A stretch of 64,000 nucleotides of DNA from Cephalotus follicularis (GCA_001972305.1 BDDD01000375.1:271637-335636), one strand, 5' to 3'; shown: positions 1 to 12,074, counted from the first letter of the stretch. A program made the numbers and translations. Notes: generated by a model not told the origin, from the sequence alone.

Positions 1-1897
1 AGAGAAAGAGAAGAGAGAAAGAAGAAGAAAGAAAGAGAAATAGAGAAGAGAAAAGGAGAATTTTTCTAAAATTTCGGTGTAGAAATTTCTTCAGTGTAGA
101 GAAAGAAGGAAGGAGATTAAAGCAAGGTAAGGATTTCTACTCACCTTTCTAAAAGTATTTTATGGCGATAAGAAACAATGCTATTTTTATACCAAAGTAT
201 TTTAACGAAAAATTCTATATTTTTATGCCAATGTTATGTAAGGATTTCTAAGCACCTTTCGAAAGTATTTTATGGTGATAAGAAAAAGAATACTATTTTT
301 TATACCAAAGTATTTTAACGAAAATTTTATATTTCTGCCAATGTATTTTATTCCATATTTTATGCCAAAGTAATTTACATTATTTCTGGAAATTATGCAG
401 CAAATTTTTATGTTTTACGTATTTCGAATTTCTGCAAAATTCTTGATGAAATTTTATATTTAAAATTATTTCTTATGTTATTCTATTATTTTAAAATATT
501 TTCTGGAAAATTTTGCTTTTTATGTATTTCAAAATTTTGCCAATTTCTTTACGAAATTTTGTTTTATTAAAATGTTTTAAATTCAGTTTTATAAATGTTG
601 TACGAAATTATTTTTATGAATGCTTTGACCTGATCACTCAGAGTATTAAGAAATATTTTATGAAATGTTTTTATGAAATGAGAAAATGCAACAAACTGAG
701 ATGAACAACTACTGGATTGCGATCCAGGGAGCATTAATCAAGACAAGGATTAATGTTATGAGCGGAGACTGCTCACGGACATGCATGTGATGTAAGGATA
801 GTAATCGGGGAGTGCACAATGCCCCGGTAAAGCAATGGTTCAATTGAGTCTGTTTTTACGTTTTTATGACCCCTTAGTTATTTATGAAATGTTCTGATTC
901 ATGAGATATGATCAGAAAAAGAGAATGAAATGTTCTGTTTCATGAGATATGAACAGAAAAGAATGAATGTGATTTTATGAAACGTGCTCGTTTTTTTATA
1001 CCATAAAAGGATTTTAATGATGTTTTATTTTCAAAGTATGGCTATGTTATATGCCAGTAAAAGGATTTTAACGATGTTTTGTTTTCAAAGTATGGCTACC
1101 TTATATGCCAGAAGAATGTATGATTTGAAAGCGTTTTGATAAATAATATAAAAAAAAAATTCTATAACGTTTTTATAACTATAATTCTTACTGGGCTATT
1201 TGAGCTCATTCCTTGCAATGTTTTTGTTTCCAAATACAATGTTTTTCAGGAAATGATCAGAGGTGGAATTGCGGACTTTAGAGACAGGTCGTAAAGGAAA
1301 TTTTTGAAAGAAAGTATGTTATAAGGTTTTGTATCAACTGCTTTTGACGTAACGAGTTTATGTTTCCGCTGTATAACGCTGTTATGACAATACTATGTTT
1401 TCCGCTGTGTAAGTATTATGATAAATGACGCGTAGACATAAATCTATAAAAATAAACGCTGTAATTTCGACGTTTTTATAAAATGTTGTTGTTTAGAAGT
1501 TGGTGCTAAAAGTTATAGAATATATTTGAGGTTTATAATTCTGTTGTAAATTGTTACGAGTATGAAATTTTTTAAGAAATAAGGATATTTGAAGATATCA
1601 AGTTATCAAGTATGATGTGATGTTTCCGCTGTTATGTATCGCTGTCATTGTGTTTACATGGATTCAAGTGAGAAGTATGATCATTCTAAAAGCTGGGGTT
1701 AAAGACTATAAAGGTATCCTGTGAAGTTTATGATAAAGATGATTAATAATAATTCTAAGTATATTTTGAAGTTATGAGTTTATCGAATACGATATAAGCA
1801 ATATCGTTTAAAAGGTTAAAGCTTTCACCCCACGTAACGCACCGGATCCTTGAGGTTCGTTTCGAGTATAAAGTGAACTCGGATCGGGGTCGTTACA
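1..1897 (+). mobile_element. Gypsy LTR, family D, 5' end outside window
   Basis: This is the downstream part (R and U5) of a long gypsy LTR. Its last 60 or so bases, ending in CGTTACA at 1897, are the reverse complement of the start of the solo LTR at 12075-14167, so the two copies lie in opposite orientation. GA-rich leader sequence at 1-120 is followed by a splice-donor-like GCAAG/GTAAGG at 121-132, as in the solo copy. No primer-binding site follows 1897, so this is either a 3' LTR or a solo LTR, not a 5' LTR. It carries several internal duplications that the 12075 copy lacks. No protein is encoded; the small ORF at 513-704 is chance. Confidence 0.8.
127..345 (+). repeat. 111-bp tandem duplication inside LTR D
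   Basis: Two diverged copies start at 127 and 238, each beginning GTAAGGATTTCTA. The splice-donor-like sequence is therefore duplicated too. Shorter duplications of about 42 bp (861-960) and 65 bp (about 1005-1110) lie further on in the same LTR. Confidence 0.8.
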
Positions 1898-2270
1898 ATT
1901 AAGCAATATAATTAAAACTCAAACAATAGTACAACTTTAGCCCAATATTAAACCCAATCACTTACTCCATTCAATCATCCAATGGATTAATCCATTATAA
2001 AAATTTAATAACTTGGCTCCAAAATAAATTAGTGCATGCCCTAATTAAATCACCAAAGACCCATTATGAAAAATGGCATGCACACTTAAAATTGCATATT
2101 TAATAGATTATACTTCAATATAGTACGGGGTGTTACAATCTCCCCCCCTTTAAAAATTTTGTCCTCGAAATTTACTCACATCATATGGGGAAGAGATCTA
2201 GGTAACTTCTACTCATCTTGTTCCTTATACTCCCAGGTAGTCATTTATACTTTATGATTCCTGCACATAA
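1898..2270 (-). mobile_element. Remnant of a minus-strand gypsy element: LTR edge, polypurine tract, pol tail
   Basis: On the minus strand this reads pol tail, then a purine tract (complement of 2138-2152, a run of seven C on the plus strand), then an LTR start TGTAACACCCCG at 2137. The pol tail at about 2190-2260 reads TTWEYKEQDE on the minus strand, which resembles the end of chromovirus polyproteins (compare WEREDDM at 35670 in element C). The LTR part, 1898-2137, is only 240 bp and is cut by LTR D. The rest of the element is missing. Confidence 0.6.
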
Positions 2271-2774
2271 CTTAATGTTGGAACCCGAGAGTGGTCCCGG
2301 TCAATTTTGGGTCTAGGATGCAAGCGTGTATAATTTTAATTTTTAAAAAACACCAAGACTGCAAGTCAAGGTTCACAATTACATCTTACTACCACAATCT
2401 GCCTATGATCCTCGTTTAATATTCAATCGAACAAAAGAAAACAGTCAAGCATACATCCACTTAACCAAAACCAATTCGGTAAACATTAAAAACATAAGAT
2501 TAGGAACCATACAAACGTTGGCGACTCGTTTCTGGAGGAGACGAGCTGGGAAGGGCTCCGAAAGGCGGTGAACAGCGGCGGTGACTCACTGAGTTAGGAC
2601 TCAGTGCGACTCAATCAACGTGTCATTGACCAGAGACGACATATGTGGATGCCCACATGCTGAAAAGGCCACTGGTGGCCAAGACTCGGCCTGGAACGTG
2701 GCCAACAGACGGCGGCGAGTCAACCCTCCCGGCGAAAACAAGATCGCTGCGACACCGCACCACCACAACCAGCA
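2271..2774. other. Unassigned segment, GC-rich at its right end
   Basis: AT-rich to about 2510, then GC-rich to 2774. Two short ORFs overlap at 2620-2865 on opposite strands; neither resembles a known protein. The composition is like the transcribed GC-rich part of LTR F (about 4010-4500), so it may be another LTR fragment. No gene is supported. Confidence 0.4.
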
Positions 2775-4841
2775 TGTAACACCCCCGATTCGGAACTGGG
2801 ATCACTCCCGATTCAGGATCGGTGTGTCACACAAAACTGAACTAAAAACATATGAAAGATCTTAATCTTAATCTTAATCATCATCAATACGTGGTGGTCC
2901 TAAAAATCTGAAAACATGTATAATCATGGAACAGAAACTGAATCTGAAACATAATCTGAAAACTTTGTCATAAACCAAAATGTCATAATCCAAAAATCAC
3001 AATACTGTTTAGATAACTGGCCTATACACGACCATAACACTTCTAAAAATATAACCAGATCAAACTCCTAGATGATCCTCTGACATAGGGTAACTCTGTA
3101 AACACATTTTCTAAACATTTTCTAGACATAGTAAAATCATTACATAGCATCAACTCATTTATTTTTCCACTATAAAGAGATGATCGTATCATATCATAGC
3201 ATAAGAATAAAGTTAGGAACATTTAATTTACAAAATGTCAACTGACTTTTATTTTCAAAATCGTATCGAATCATAAAACATAGCGAAGTTCATAAAACAG
3301 AAGGAATCACATTTGAATTCATTGCAGTAAAACCAAAGGAAGAGACCAAGAACGAAGAATCCGTTCGTTATTCATAAAGTAAAACTATATTTTTATTTAC
3401 TACAGTAAAACCGATAAGAGGGTATCAAGAACGAAACATACGTACTTTAATCATAAAAAGTGAAACGGGACAGTTTCAATAAAATCAGATAGCCAAAGAA
3501 CAGAAAATCCGTACATTTTCACAAAAACATATAACTGATTTATTTTTATAAAATCACCAGAGTGTATCAAGGAACGAAGATCCGTACCTCATGCAATCAC
3601 CAAAACAACCTCAAGAATATATATATCGAGACTTATCTAAATCGCTCCTCGGTTGTTGCAAACATCTAACAGAAATAAAATCGTTCTCATAAGGACTTGA
3701 AATAAAATCAGACCTCAACTCATAGGTCATTGTACACCAATCATGACCATATAAGATAACAATATGTTTAATACGTCCAATTCGCAGAAGTCTCATCTAA
3801 ACATAATTTTGAATTCACTAAGGTAAGTCCAATTTTCCAATTCATCCAATTACGAATCATAATACTAGTTCAGCTCATAATATCGTAAAACGATTACAGA
3901 AATACATAATTCAACCGAAAATAGAATTTAACGGAGTAGGGTTCAGAGTTTACCGAAAGCAGTCAAAACAAAGCACAGAGTCATAATCAACTGGAACGGA
4001 TCACAGCTATGCGAAGAACGGAGTCAAAAACTGTCCAAAAAAGTGTCGCCGAAGACAGCCGCGCGTGGGCTCACGCACCGCCGCTGGCCGTAGCGTGTCT
4101 GTCACGCGTCGTCGGTCAGACGCTGAAAGGGGCAGATCTGGAGCATTTGAGGTCGGTGATCACATATCCATGGCGCGATTGCCACGACGCCGCCTCCTTT
4201 GGCCGGAACGAAGACGTTTGACCGCGACTGACTTTGCGCTGATCTGCTTTTCCGGAGTCGCCAAGGGTCGGGGCTGGTCGGGTTCGCTTCCTCTCGCCGC
4301 CAGGATGCCGAATATGTGATCGTCTTGTCGTGACGATCACCGGAGAAGGAGCTATGGCGTTCGACAATGTCAAGGAGAGAAGACGTCGCGCACGCCGATT
4401 GGGCCGTTGCCCGGCGCAGGGGTTGGGTCTGGTGGACTCAGGAGCTCATGGGGTTTCAACCGGTGCCTTCGCCGGCTCCATATCGGCACCGACGCCGATG
4501 GCAGAGGGTGAGAGGGGAGAGAGAATGGGAGAGAGAGGGTGGCCGGGAGAGAGAGAGAGAGGGAGGGAGGGAGAGAAACAATTTTTTAATATAAAATTAG
4601 GGTTTTTGACTTCTAAAAGTGTTGAAAAAGGGTTTTAACAATTAAATAAAAAGCCAAAATTGTTTTATTTATTCATAGACTTAATATCAAAACCCACTAG
4701 GCTAATGCCAAAACCCGCTTAGCCTAGCCAAAGCAAAACAAACCGAAAAATGGGCAGTCCACAAACCGAAAAAAAATCGACAGCCCATACGAAACATATC
4801 GAAAAGCCCAAAAATTCTATACGGAAAAACGGGATATTACA
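2775..4841 (-). repeat. 3' LTR of element F
   Basis: It runs from TGTAACACCCCCG at 2775 to ATATTACA at 4841 (2067 bp), so it has TG...CA ends with short inverted terminal bases. On the minus strand a weak TATA-like stretch lies near 4583, followed by a GA/CT-rich leader (4500-4580), a GC-rich stretch (4010-4500) and an AT-rich tail. A donor-like sequence (minus strand TTCG/GTAAAC, about 3954) lies in the leader. Small ORFs at 4009-4638 fall in the GC-rich leader and show no family features. Confidence 0.85.
3290..3600. repeat. Degenerate tandem repeats of about 70-85 bp in LTR F
   Basis: A unit containing GAANNATCCGTAC, then CATAAA, then AAACTG, then AATAAAATCA recurs about four times with many changes. 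Related units recur in 6720-6940 (other LTR of F) and in LTR E at 39500-40210. Confidence 0.6.
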
Positions 4842-4858
4842 TTTTCACCCCCCTTAAA
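4842..4858 (-). other. Polypurine tract of element F
   Basis: The plus strand reads TTTTCACCCCCCTTAAAAG; the minus-strand purine run directly precedes the 3' LTR start. It primes plus-strand DNA synthesis during reverse transcription and fixes the element's orientation as minus. Confidence 0.75.
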
Positions 4859-6160
4859 AGGATTTCGTCCCAAAATCTAAACAACTACTAACCTGAAGCA
4901 AACAGATTATCCCAACGGAACGCACCATATCGTATCAGCGAAAACCTCAAACCATATGTAAAACCAGTATGGATAACCATTAAAAACCATACCCTTAGGA
5001 TTTCTCGAAAATCGAGCATGATGTATTCGTTTATCGGACTCCATGCCACCTGATAAACCACAGTTTATATGTTTGGAGATCAACTCTCATATCTCATCAC
5101 AATCTATATGCTGGGCTCAACCCGCACCAGACTATATCACCACTAAATCAAAAATACCATTTGCACGCAAAGGACAATCCTTTCAATACTCTCAAATATG
5201 AGCTTAATCATATCCAATAATATCATAAGCATCCAAAAGATAATCATGTCAATGGCATAATCAATTGAGTACATTAAAACTCTTATAATCTCCCGAAAAT
5301 TGGGCATGTAGTATTCGTTTATCGGACTTATGCCCCCTGTAAAGAAAACACAATTTATATCCACACTCCCGAAGGAGGAACAATCAGTTATAAATGGGCT
5401 CAGCCCTCAGTAAACCACAATTTAAGTCTAAATCATCATTCCAATCTCTCAAGTATGAACTCACGCATATCCAATACATCAACACACATATCATAAGCAC
5501 TGCCACATGTTGGCAGGTCGATAACTTAATAAACATATCTCTTAAGTTACCTCTTATACATAACAAGTCTCATAAATCTATACAATTTAGTTTATAAACA
5601 AAAGACACTCTTTACAAATCATATAAACAAATCCATAGCCATGATCATAAGCAGTGAATGTGTGCAGAGGTGTAGCAGATATATATAGTATCGATCATGT
5701 AAGATGCATACCTAGCATAAAAGATGTGAACAATGCCATATCATATCCATATAAGCCATAACACAACTTGTCATTAGTAACTCCACCATATGTCATCATC
5801 CAAAGCCTTTTATCCCATATAAATCCATGACCGTGCTATATCTATTACATTTCATATCCATTTACGGTCTATATCCACCTACAATCCATATCCGTTTATG
5901 ATTCACAGCCATATAGCACTCCACTAGGAATGTAGAGGTAAACTCCATATGTAGTTGAAGTCGAGGGGTTGACAAAATACATATACTGTCACATACCAGC
6001 ATATAAGTAGTTAACTGTCACATCGTTCATTCACAAACTATTTCGAGCATCCATGCAATGCCACATATAGAAACGACTCTTAAGGAATAGCCCTAACCCA
6101 AATGTCTACCCATCTCACAGGTCAAACCTAGATAGGTCTTTTAAGGAAAGAAAAACCTAT
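4859..6160 (-). other. Non-coding interior of element F
   Basis: AT-rich sequence without coding signal. A motif around GCATGTAGTATTCGTTTATCG occurs twice (about 5015-5060 and 5305-5350). The same motif and other patches (for example 5930-6000) match the reverse complement of LTR B near 20110-20220 and 20650-20740. The interior thus seems partly built from LTR B-like sequence. Confidence 0.55.
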
Positions 6161-6172
6161 GCTCTGATACCA
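6161..6172 (-). other. Primer-binding site of element F (tRNA-iMet type)
   Basis: The minus strand reads TGGTATCAGAGC, the standard complement of the 3' end of plant initiator tRNA-Met. It starts 4 bases downstream of the 5' LTR end at 6177. Confidence 0.9.
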
Positions 6173-6176
6173 TAAC

Positions 6177-6939
6177 TGTAACACCCCCGATTTGAAACCG
6201 GGATCACTCCCGATTCGGGATCGGTGTGTCACACAAAACTGAACTAAAAGCATATCAAAGATCTTAATCTTAATCTTAATCTTAATCTTAATCATCATCA
6301 ATACGTGGTTGTTCTAAAAATCTGAAAACATGTATAATCATGGAACATAAATTGAATCTGAAACATAATCTGAAAACTTTGTCATAAACCAAAATGTCAT
6401 AATCCAAAAATCAAATACTGTTTAGATAACTGGCCTATACACGACCATAACACTTCTAAAAATATAACCAGATCAAACTCCTAGATGATCCTCTGACATA
6501 GGGTAACTCTTGTAAACACATTTTCTAAACATTTTCTAGACATAGTAAAATCATTACATAGCATCAACTCATTTATTTTTCCACTATAAAGAGATGATCG
6601 TATCAGATTTTTTAACATATCATAGCATAAGAATAAAGTTAGGAACATTTAATTCGCAAAATGTCAACTGACTTTTATTTTCAAAATCGTATCGAATCAT
6701 AAAACATAGCCAAGTTCATAAAACAGAAGGAATCACATTTGAATTCATTTCAGTAAAACCAAAGGAAGAGACCAAGAACGAAGAATTCGTTCGTTATTCA
6801 TAAAGTAAAACTATATTTTTATTTACTACAGTAAAACCGATAAGAGGGTATCAAGAACGAAACATACGTACTTTAATCATACAAAGTGAAACGGGACAGT
6901 TTCAATAAAATCAGATAGCCAAAGAACAGAAAATCCGTG
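6177..6939 (-). repeat. 5' LTR of element F, partial
   Basis: Starts TGTAACACCCCCG at 6177 and parallels 2775-3513, with a longer TCTTAA run (about 6262-6292) and a small extra insertion near 6605. Similarity ends abruptly at about 6939 after CAGAAAATCCGT. Confidence 0.85.
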
Positions 6940-7204
6940 GACGAAGAAGAGAAAAACAGGCGAGAAAGAGAGAGAGGCTTACCGTGGACGAAGGCCGGCC
7001 TCTTTCCCCAGCCACCGACACCAACGGCGTCGTCTTCTCCAGCCAGAAGCGTCGTCCAGGCGCTGCGCACGCATTCGTGCGTTTTCTCTCATTAGCGCGC
7101 ACCAGACGCGCAAGGCGTGTCCAAAACGCCTCAAGACCAAAATGTTGACTTAGTCCACATGTCAAAGTCTCTTTCTCTTTTATTTAATTAAAATTGTTTC
7201 TCCC
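6940..7204 (-). other. GC-rich LTR-like segment joined to 5' LTR F
   Basis: This replaces the missing remainder of the 5' LTR. On the minus strand it shows a TATA-like TTAAATAAAAG (about 7175), a GC-rich leader and a strong donor-like CCACG/GTAAGCC (about 6980). That order mimics the U3-R region of the other gypsy LTRs. It could be the promoter half of a different LTR subfamily joined by recombination. It ends where the copia LTR begins. Confidence 0.4.
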
Positions 7205-8490
7205 TTGTTAGAAATATGTGCACCCCACACACGGTATGTAAAACATACTCCCACTGTGGTTTCTCTTAATATATCAATTTGACAATACGGTGGTAAATTT
7301 AAATAAATAAATAAACCACTAATGCCAAATTAATATATACTAGTTAAAACTAGATTTCCTGCCAAGCTAGCATGTGTGTAGCATGCATCGCTTTTCCAAT
7401 AATCAGGTGGGATCCGAAAGCCCGGTTTGAATCTGGTACGACTATAAATTTCCCAGAACATCCCATGAGTTCTTGTACAGCTATCCCAATAGTCCTCGAC
7501 TATTAAAACAGCCCAGGTGTGAATCCCATCACCCCCCGGATCCGTAGAATCAACTATGTCTATAAGTCAACATCAGGTTAAACCAGTATTTGATCCAGTC
7601 AACGGCATATGTGTCATGTATCATACATCATACTTAGCTTCGACCGCGACCTAGGGTTCGGAATAATGTCACCCCTAGGTAAATTCGCGATAACTATAAA
7701 TTCACGTACGTATTGAGACTTTCGGCAAACCTCCCTGGAAACCCCGTTTCCAGTCTGCCTATACCTGATCAGGGTTTTATGAGTCTCAACGGACATAAAT
7801 AATATAGAGCCGATCAACCTTCATACGGGTGTGACGATCCCTTATTGCGAACTCGCCCATACAACTCAATGAAGCTCCCACAAGGCCCAAAGACAACCCT
7901 TTTGCCAGCACGTGGCTAGTGCTGGGGAAGGCGGGAATCAAAGCCAAGCAGTCACAACACAATGCATGCTAGCTGCTCAGGTTTAACGTTACAAGGTAGC
8001 TCCACGAATGGTTTACTAGTCACCATAGACTATACACTACCGAGAATATAGGAATCCTATTGAATAGGTATGACTTTCAAAATAGGATTCCTATGGTGGG
8101 TCTGTTCAGTCTCATGCTCCTTAGCACGAACCCCGCATAATGCTTTAGGATAAATCCAAATGGTAATGAGATAATCCATCCTCTACTAAACCCTGGAGCA
8201 AGCATAATACGACAAGTATTTACGGTTCAACAATTGCCCTAAGAAAGCGAACCTATGACTTGGAACGTTCTGTCAGAAGGGAGTAAGGATCTCATTCTCA
8301 TAACCTCTCTGGCATGAGGTTCAACCCCTCGAACGATAGGGCACAATATGTGTACGCAGTTGACATGGTGATCAACTGATCCATTTAAGATGGTTTGAGT
8401 TATACATATAGCAGGTTGCCATTATTGATTGAATAAGCACTATAAAACACAAAAAAGGAATTCAGATTGTATAAATAGAGAGTGTAATAT
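7205..8490 (-). mobile_element. Copia-type LTR, family H, truncated
   Basis: Starts TGTTAGAAATATG at 7205. From about 7390 it is clearly similar, in the same orientation, to 50290-51310, and to the reverse complement of 48590-49560, which borders a copia polypurine tract. It is cut at 8490 by the start of LTR A, so the outer part of its U3 is lost. No protein is encoded. Confidence 0.65.
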
Positions 8491-8629
8491 TGTAATACCC
8501 AGGATTTTCATTAATGTAATATTGTAATTTTCAATGCATTTATGCGTTTAATTAATGAGAATTATGACTTTTCCCTTTTTGTAATGTTAAACTTGGGCAA
8601 AAGTTGAAGTGTAGAAGTGCTGATGCAGG

Positions 8630-8770
8630 GCGGGCAGCCGACTGCCCATGAGGGACAGTCGACTGGAGCCCCTTGTGTGAAACCAGCAAACTGTTGTGGG
8701 AAGCAGCCAGCTGGAGGTTTGTTGGCAGAGACAGCCGACTGTCAGGTCTAGGCAGTCGACTGTCGACAGG
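8630..8770. repeat. Palindrome cluster 1 in LTR A (CAGTCGACTG type)
   Basis: About six variants of CAGYCGACTG in 140 bp, lying upstream of the TATA-like box, so in U3. Confidence 0.85.
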
Positions 8771-9309
8771 TTTGGCAACATAACGTGCGCGCCAGACTGT
8801 TGGCAGAAAGGGGTGTGTTTTTATGTCGGTGTCGGCCAGAGAGAGAAAGAGAGAGAGAGTCGTGTTTTCCTCCATAAAAGACACGTTTTCTTCCTTCAAT
8901 CTTCACCATTTTCGCAGAAAGGAGAAGAGAGTTCAAAGAGTGTGAAGGAGAAGGGAGAGGAAGTGAGTGTGATTATTGATCCAAGGAGCCTTGTAGGCTG
9001 TGTTTTGGGAAGTTTGGACCAGTGACCGGAGACCCGGATTTGCTAGAGTTGCTGGACGAATTTGGAGGCTTGGAAACTCGAATTGGAACTTAAAGAGGTG
9101 GAGTGCAATTCCTAACTTGGAATTCTAAGGTAGGGGTAAATGTCATAATTGTTATTTAAGTTCCGTTATAATGGAAGTTAATGGATGAAATGCATGCTAT
9201 GGACTGTATTACGAGCATAACTGTATGTGTTGTTGTTGAATGCTCATGTTTGGTTGGATTGAAGTGTGAAGGATGTGCATTTTAACTGCTGTTTTTGCCT
9301 ACTGATGTA

Positions 9310-9625
9310 ATCCAGTCGACTGCCAAGGCGGGCAGCCGACTGGCGAGCTGGAATAGCTGGCTGTTCAGTGCGAACAGCCGACTACTCAATAGGAAACAGC
9401 CGACTAGACGTAAGATCCAGTCGACTGTTCATACGTTAAATAGAACATACCTGCAGAAGGTTAAGTAGTCGTCTGCCAAGAGAGGGCAGCCGACTGGATG
9501 AGGCAGACAGCAGACTGTCAAGAGGAGACGCCGACTGTTAGAGGAGGTAGCCGACTGCCAGGACTAGGACAGCCAGCTGTCAAAGGAAAACAGCTGATTG
9601 TCAAGAGGAGACAGCCTACTGGTTA
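9310..9625. repeat. Palindrome cluster 2 in LTR A (CAGTCGACTG type)
   Basis: About a dozen variants of the same decamer, many degraded to CAGCCGACT or CAGCCAGCT, downstream of the likely start of transcription. Confidence 0.85.
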
Positions 9626-10786
9626 GGGACTGACCCGCACTTTGAGCATATCTTTGCATTGCATTTTGATATGAAATGAATTGATGATTGGAATATGGAT
9701 GATTCTAAAGTGTTTTTATTCATTTTAGAAATTTGTATATGATTTTATACAAATCATTATTTGATATGAAAATATATATTTTGATAAATGTATGTTTTCA
9801 ACGGATTGAAACATGGTTTCAGAGATGCAATACATTTTGATATAAATGTATTATTTCCAGTACTTTATAAACTACTTGGAAACGATTTGAATTGGATTGA
9901 TTTGTTGATTGTGATTGATGCCGTACTGGCTGGGGTGACGGAGTGTCACTGATGGCTGGTGGCGGGGATGTTCTCCTAGGTGCCAGGAGATGGCTAGGGA
10001 CGCCCAAGTACAATATTACATGACACATAGTGCGGGTAGCACGGGTTACCATGATTGTTGAACACAGAGTGCGAGCATCATGAGTTGATTGATTTGACTT
10101 GCTTCGTGACCCGGGAGTCGGGGGCCGGAGAAAGAGTACGATGTCAGGGCCAGGAGATGGCGTCGCTCTTCGTACCGTTGATTGGATTGATTTTTTCCTT
10201 TGAGACATGATTGATGATTTGATGGTTGTAGCCACTTGGCATGGTTGCACCTATTGACATATATGTATATACATATGTATATGTACTTGTGGCGATATGT
10301 TATATATTGCATCATGAGTGCATTCATTTCATGACATTCATTTTCACTGACCTTGAATTACATTTTTGATTTAGCCGAGTGAGGACAAAGGCTAACCCCC
10401 TACTATTGCAGATTGATGCAGTGATGTGGATGTCGACCGTACGCGGTGAATCTGTGGGGAGATGGAGTTTTATTGTTTAAATAAATGTTTTAACAATGTA
10501 TTGGGACCCGTATTATTTTAGATTGATATATTATTAGTGTTCATCGACTTTTGATCATGCCCCATTTTTGGGCAATCGACGATGGCTCAATTATGTTAAT
10601 GTTGGAATCATGTGGTATGGGACGCATGATTCGGTTTGTTTATTCAGCTTGTTGTTAAATGCTTCCGCAAATTTTAATGTAATCGAAGTTTTAAATTTTA
10701 TCGTATTTTATATAAGCTGGATAATATTATGTTGATTGCCTTTACCGCTTTAATGCTGTGATATCGGGAACGGGGTGTGACAGCAG

Positions 10787-10798
10787 TGGTATCAGAGC
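10787..10798 (+). other. Primer-binding site of element A (tRNA-iMet type)
   Basis: TGGTATCAGAGC, four bases after the LTR end at 10782. Confidence 0.95.
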
Positions 10799-10924
10799 AT
10801 ATATCCATTTATATGCTTACCTAGGATACTATCCTTGGCAATTACATAAGTGTTCCCATAAGGAAAGTTCATTAATGATTTAAGATTGTTCCTAATGGTT
10901 GATGTTATTCTATTATAGGAACAA

Positions 10925-12074
10925 ATGGATGGTCGAAGGAGACGCGGAAGGCGTAGAGTTGTTGATGAGGATGTCCCCGAGGAGGTGAATCTTGGGGGCG
11001 ATCCAATGAATAATGTTCCGGAGGCGGCACCTGGGGTGAGAGATCCGATGGACCGCATTGCTGACTACATCCAGCAGCAGATAGCTGCTAATCAGCAACA
11101 GATGGCTGCTAATGCAGCGAATATGGAGGAGATGCGGATATTGTATGCTCAAGATCAGCCTCAGCAGATGGCTCCTGCTCAAGGTGTACATGATGACGGT
11201 AATCGGTTTGGAAGGAACCTTGAGAGGTTCATGAGATAGAATCCTCCCGGTTTCAAAGGGGAGCTTGACGCCACTATTGCTGAGAGGTGGCTACAGGATC
11301 TAGAGAAGATCTTCGAGGTTATGGAGTGCACTGATAGACAGAAGCTGAGATTTGCTGTGTACCGATTGTGGGGTGAGGCCACTCACTAGTGGGAGATGGT
11401 CAAAGCTAAATGGGAGGCCACTGGGGTTGCTAGTACTTGGGAAGGGTTTCAGGAGGGACTTATGTACCCCTGATAGAGCGGGAAAGGAGGGAGACGGAAC
11501 TCTTAGAGCTACGGCAAGGCGACATGACTGTGGTCGAGTATCAGGCCCGATTTGTGAAGCTTGCCAGACATTCAGCCTATCTAGTGGCCGATGAAGAGAA
11601 GAAGATTCGGATGTTTCTGAGGGGTTTACGACCGGATCTTCGGTCTCAGATCAGAGTTATGGAGCTGGGTACTTTTGTGGAAGTCACCCAGAAGATGAGA
11701 TTGATAGAGAGTGTACTGAATGAAGACCGGGCTGAGAGGGCCCGAGCACAACAGAGTAAACAGACATCTACTCAGTCTAGGCCAGCATCATCGAAGTGGC
11801 AAGGTAGCGGTTCTCCAACGAAGTCACCGAGGAATAGATCCAACCAGTCAGCCAGTCAAGGGAGTAACACGAGGCCCGAAGCTTGTTCTGCCTGCGGCCG
11901 TATTGGTCACATTCAGAAGGACTGTTGGTTGAAGAAAGGGCTGTGTATGAGATGTGGGGAGTTTGGCCACATGGCGAGGGATTGCCCGAGGGGTCAGATG
12001 ATAGCACCTACTGCGCCAGCGAGTGGTAGCAGTTCGGCACCTGGACCGTCACAGCGGAGAGATACCGGCAAGGG
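10925..12074 (+). pseudogene. gag: Gag of element A, broken, split by a solo LTR
   Basis: The structural protein that would form the cytoplasmic virus-like particle. It opens at 10925 with an Arg-rich start (MDGRRRRGRRR), the first ATG after the predicted acceptor. The retrotransposon gag domain follows, then two CCHC zinc knuckles: CSACGRIGHIQKDC and CMRCGEFGHMARDC (about 11884-11987). It is broken by TAG at 11237-11239 (a Gln codon in relatives), by TAG near 11387 where relatives have Trp, and by a frameshift near 11450. The last intact stretch is 11437-12165, but after 12074 that frame reads inserted LTR sequence. Removing the 2.1 kb insertion rejoins it to the protease start at 14173. The first two stops fit C-to-T or G-to-A transitions. 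Confidence 0.85.

Larger units (their letters stand above)
2775..6939 (-). mobile_element. Non-autonomous gypsy-like element F (LARD-like)
   Basis: Two LTR copies in direct orientation flank a 1335-bp interior, 4842-6176. On the minus strand the order is 5' LTR (from 6939 or beyond down to 6177), primer site, interior, polypurine tract, 3' LTR (4841 to 2775). The interior has no ORF beyond 73 codons and no gag, protease, RT or integrase motif, so it must have moved with enzymes from elsewhere. Long LTRs with a non-coding interior fit the class called LARD. The 5' LTR matches the 3' LTR only from 6177 to about 6939, then breaks into other sequence, so no target duplication can be read. Insertion looks recent because the shared LTR parts are nearly identical by eye. 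Confidence 0.8.
8491..10782 (+). repeat. 5' LTR, family A
   Basis: Runs TGTAATACCC...GTGTGACA, 2292 bp. The weak TATA-like CCATAAAAG lies at 8872-8880 and a donor-like TTCTAAG/GTAGGG at 9123-9135. The end is recognisably related to the reversed solo LTR at 24777-27491. Two palindrome clusters flank the promoter (8630-8770 and 9310-9625). The ORF at 9819-10250 on the minus strand is not supported as a gene. Confidence 0.85.
9130..10918 (+). other. Predicted leader intron of element A
   Basis: A donor AAG/GTAGGG at 9130 lies in the transcribed part of LTR A. An acceptor TCTATTATAG ends at 10918, seven bases before the gag ATG. Removal would delete the rest of the LTR and the primer site from the gag mRNA. 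Element C has the same arrangement. Not proven by transcripts. Confidence 0.5.

Noticed and set aside
4009..4638. Four overlapping ORFs in the GC-rich part of LTR F
   Set aside because: They overlap on both strands, have no domain and fall in LTR leader sequence.
8552..9025. Overlapping ORFs of 109-115 codons on both strands of LTR A
   Set aside because: They cover palindrome units and the GA-rich leader, with no family resemblance.
10787..10798. tRNA gene
   Set aside because: Only the 12-base primer complement is present, not a tRNA fold.
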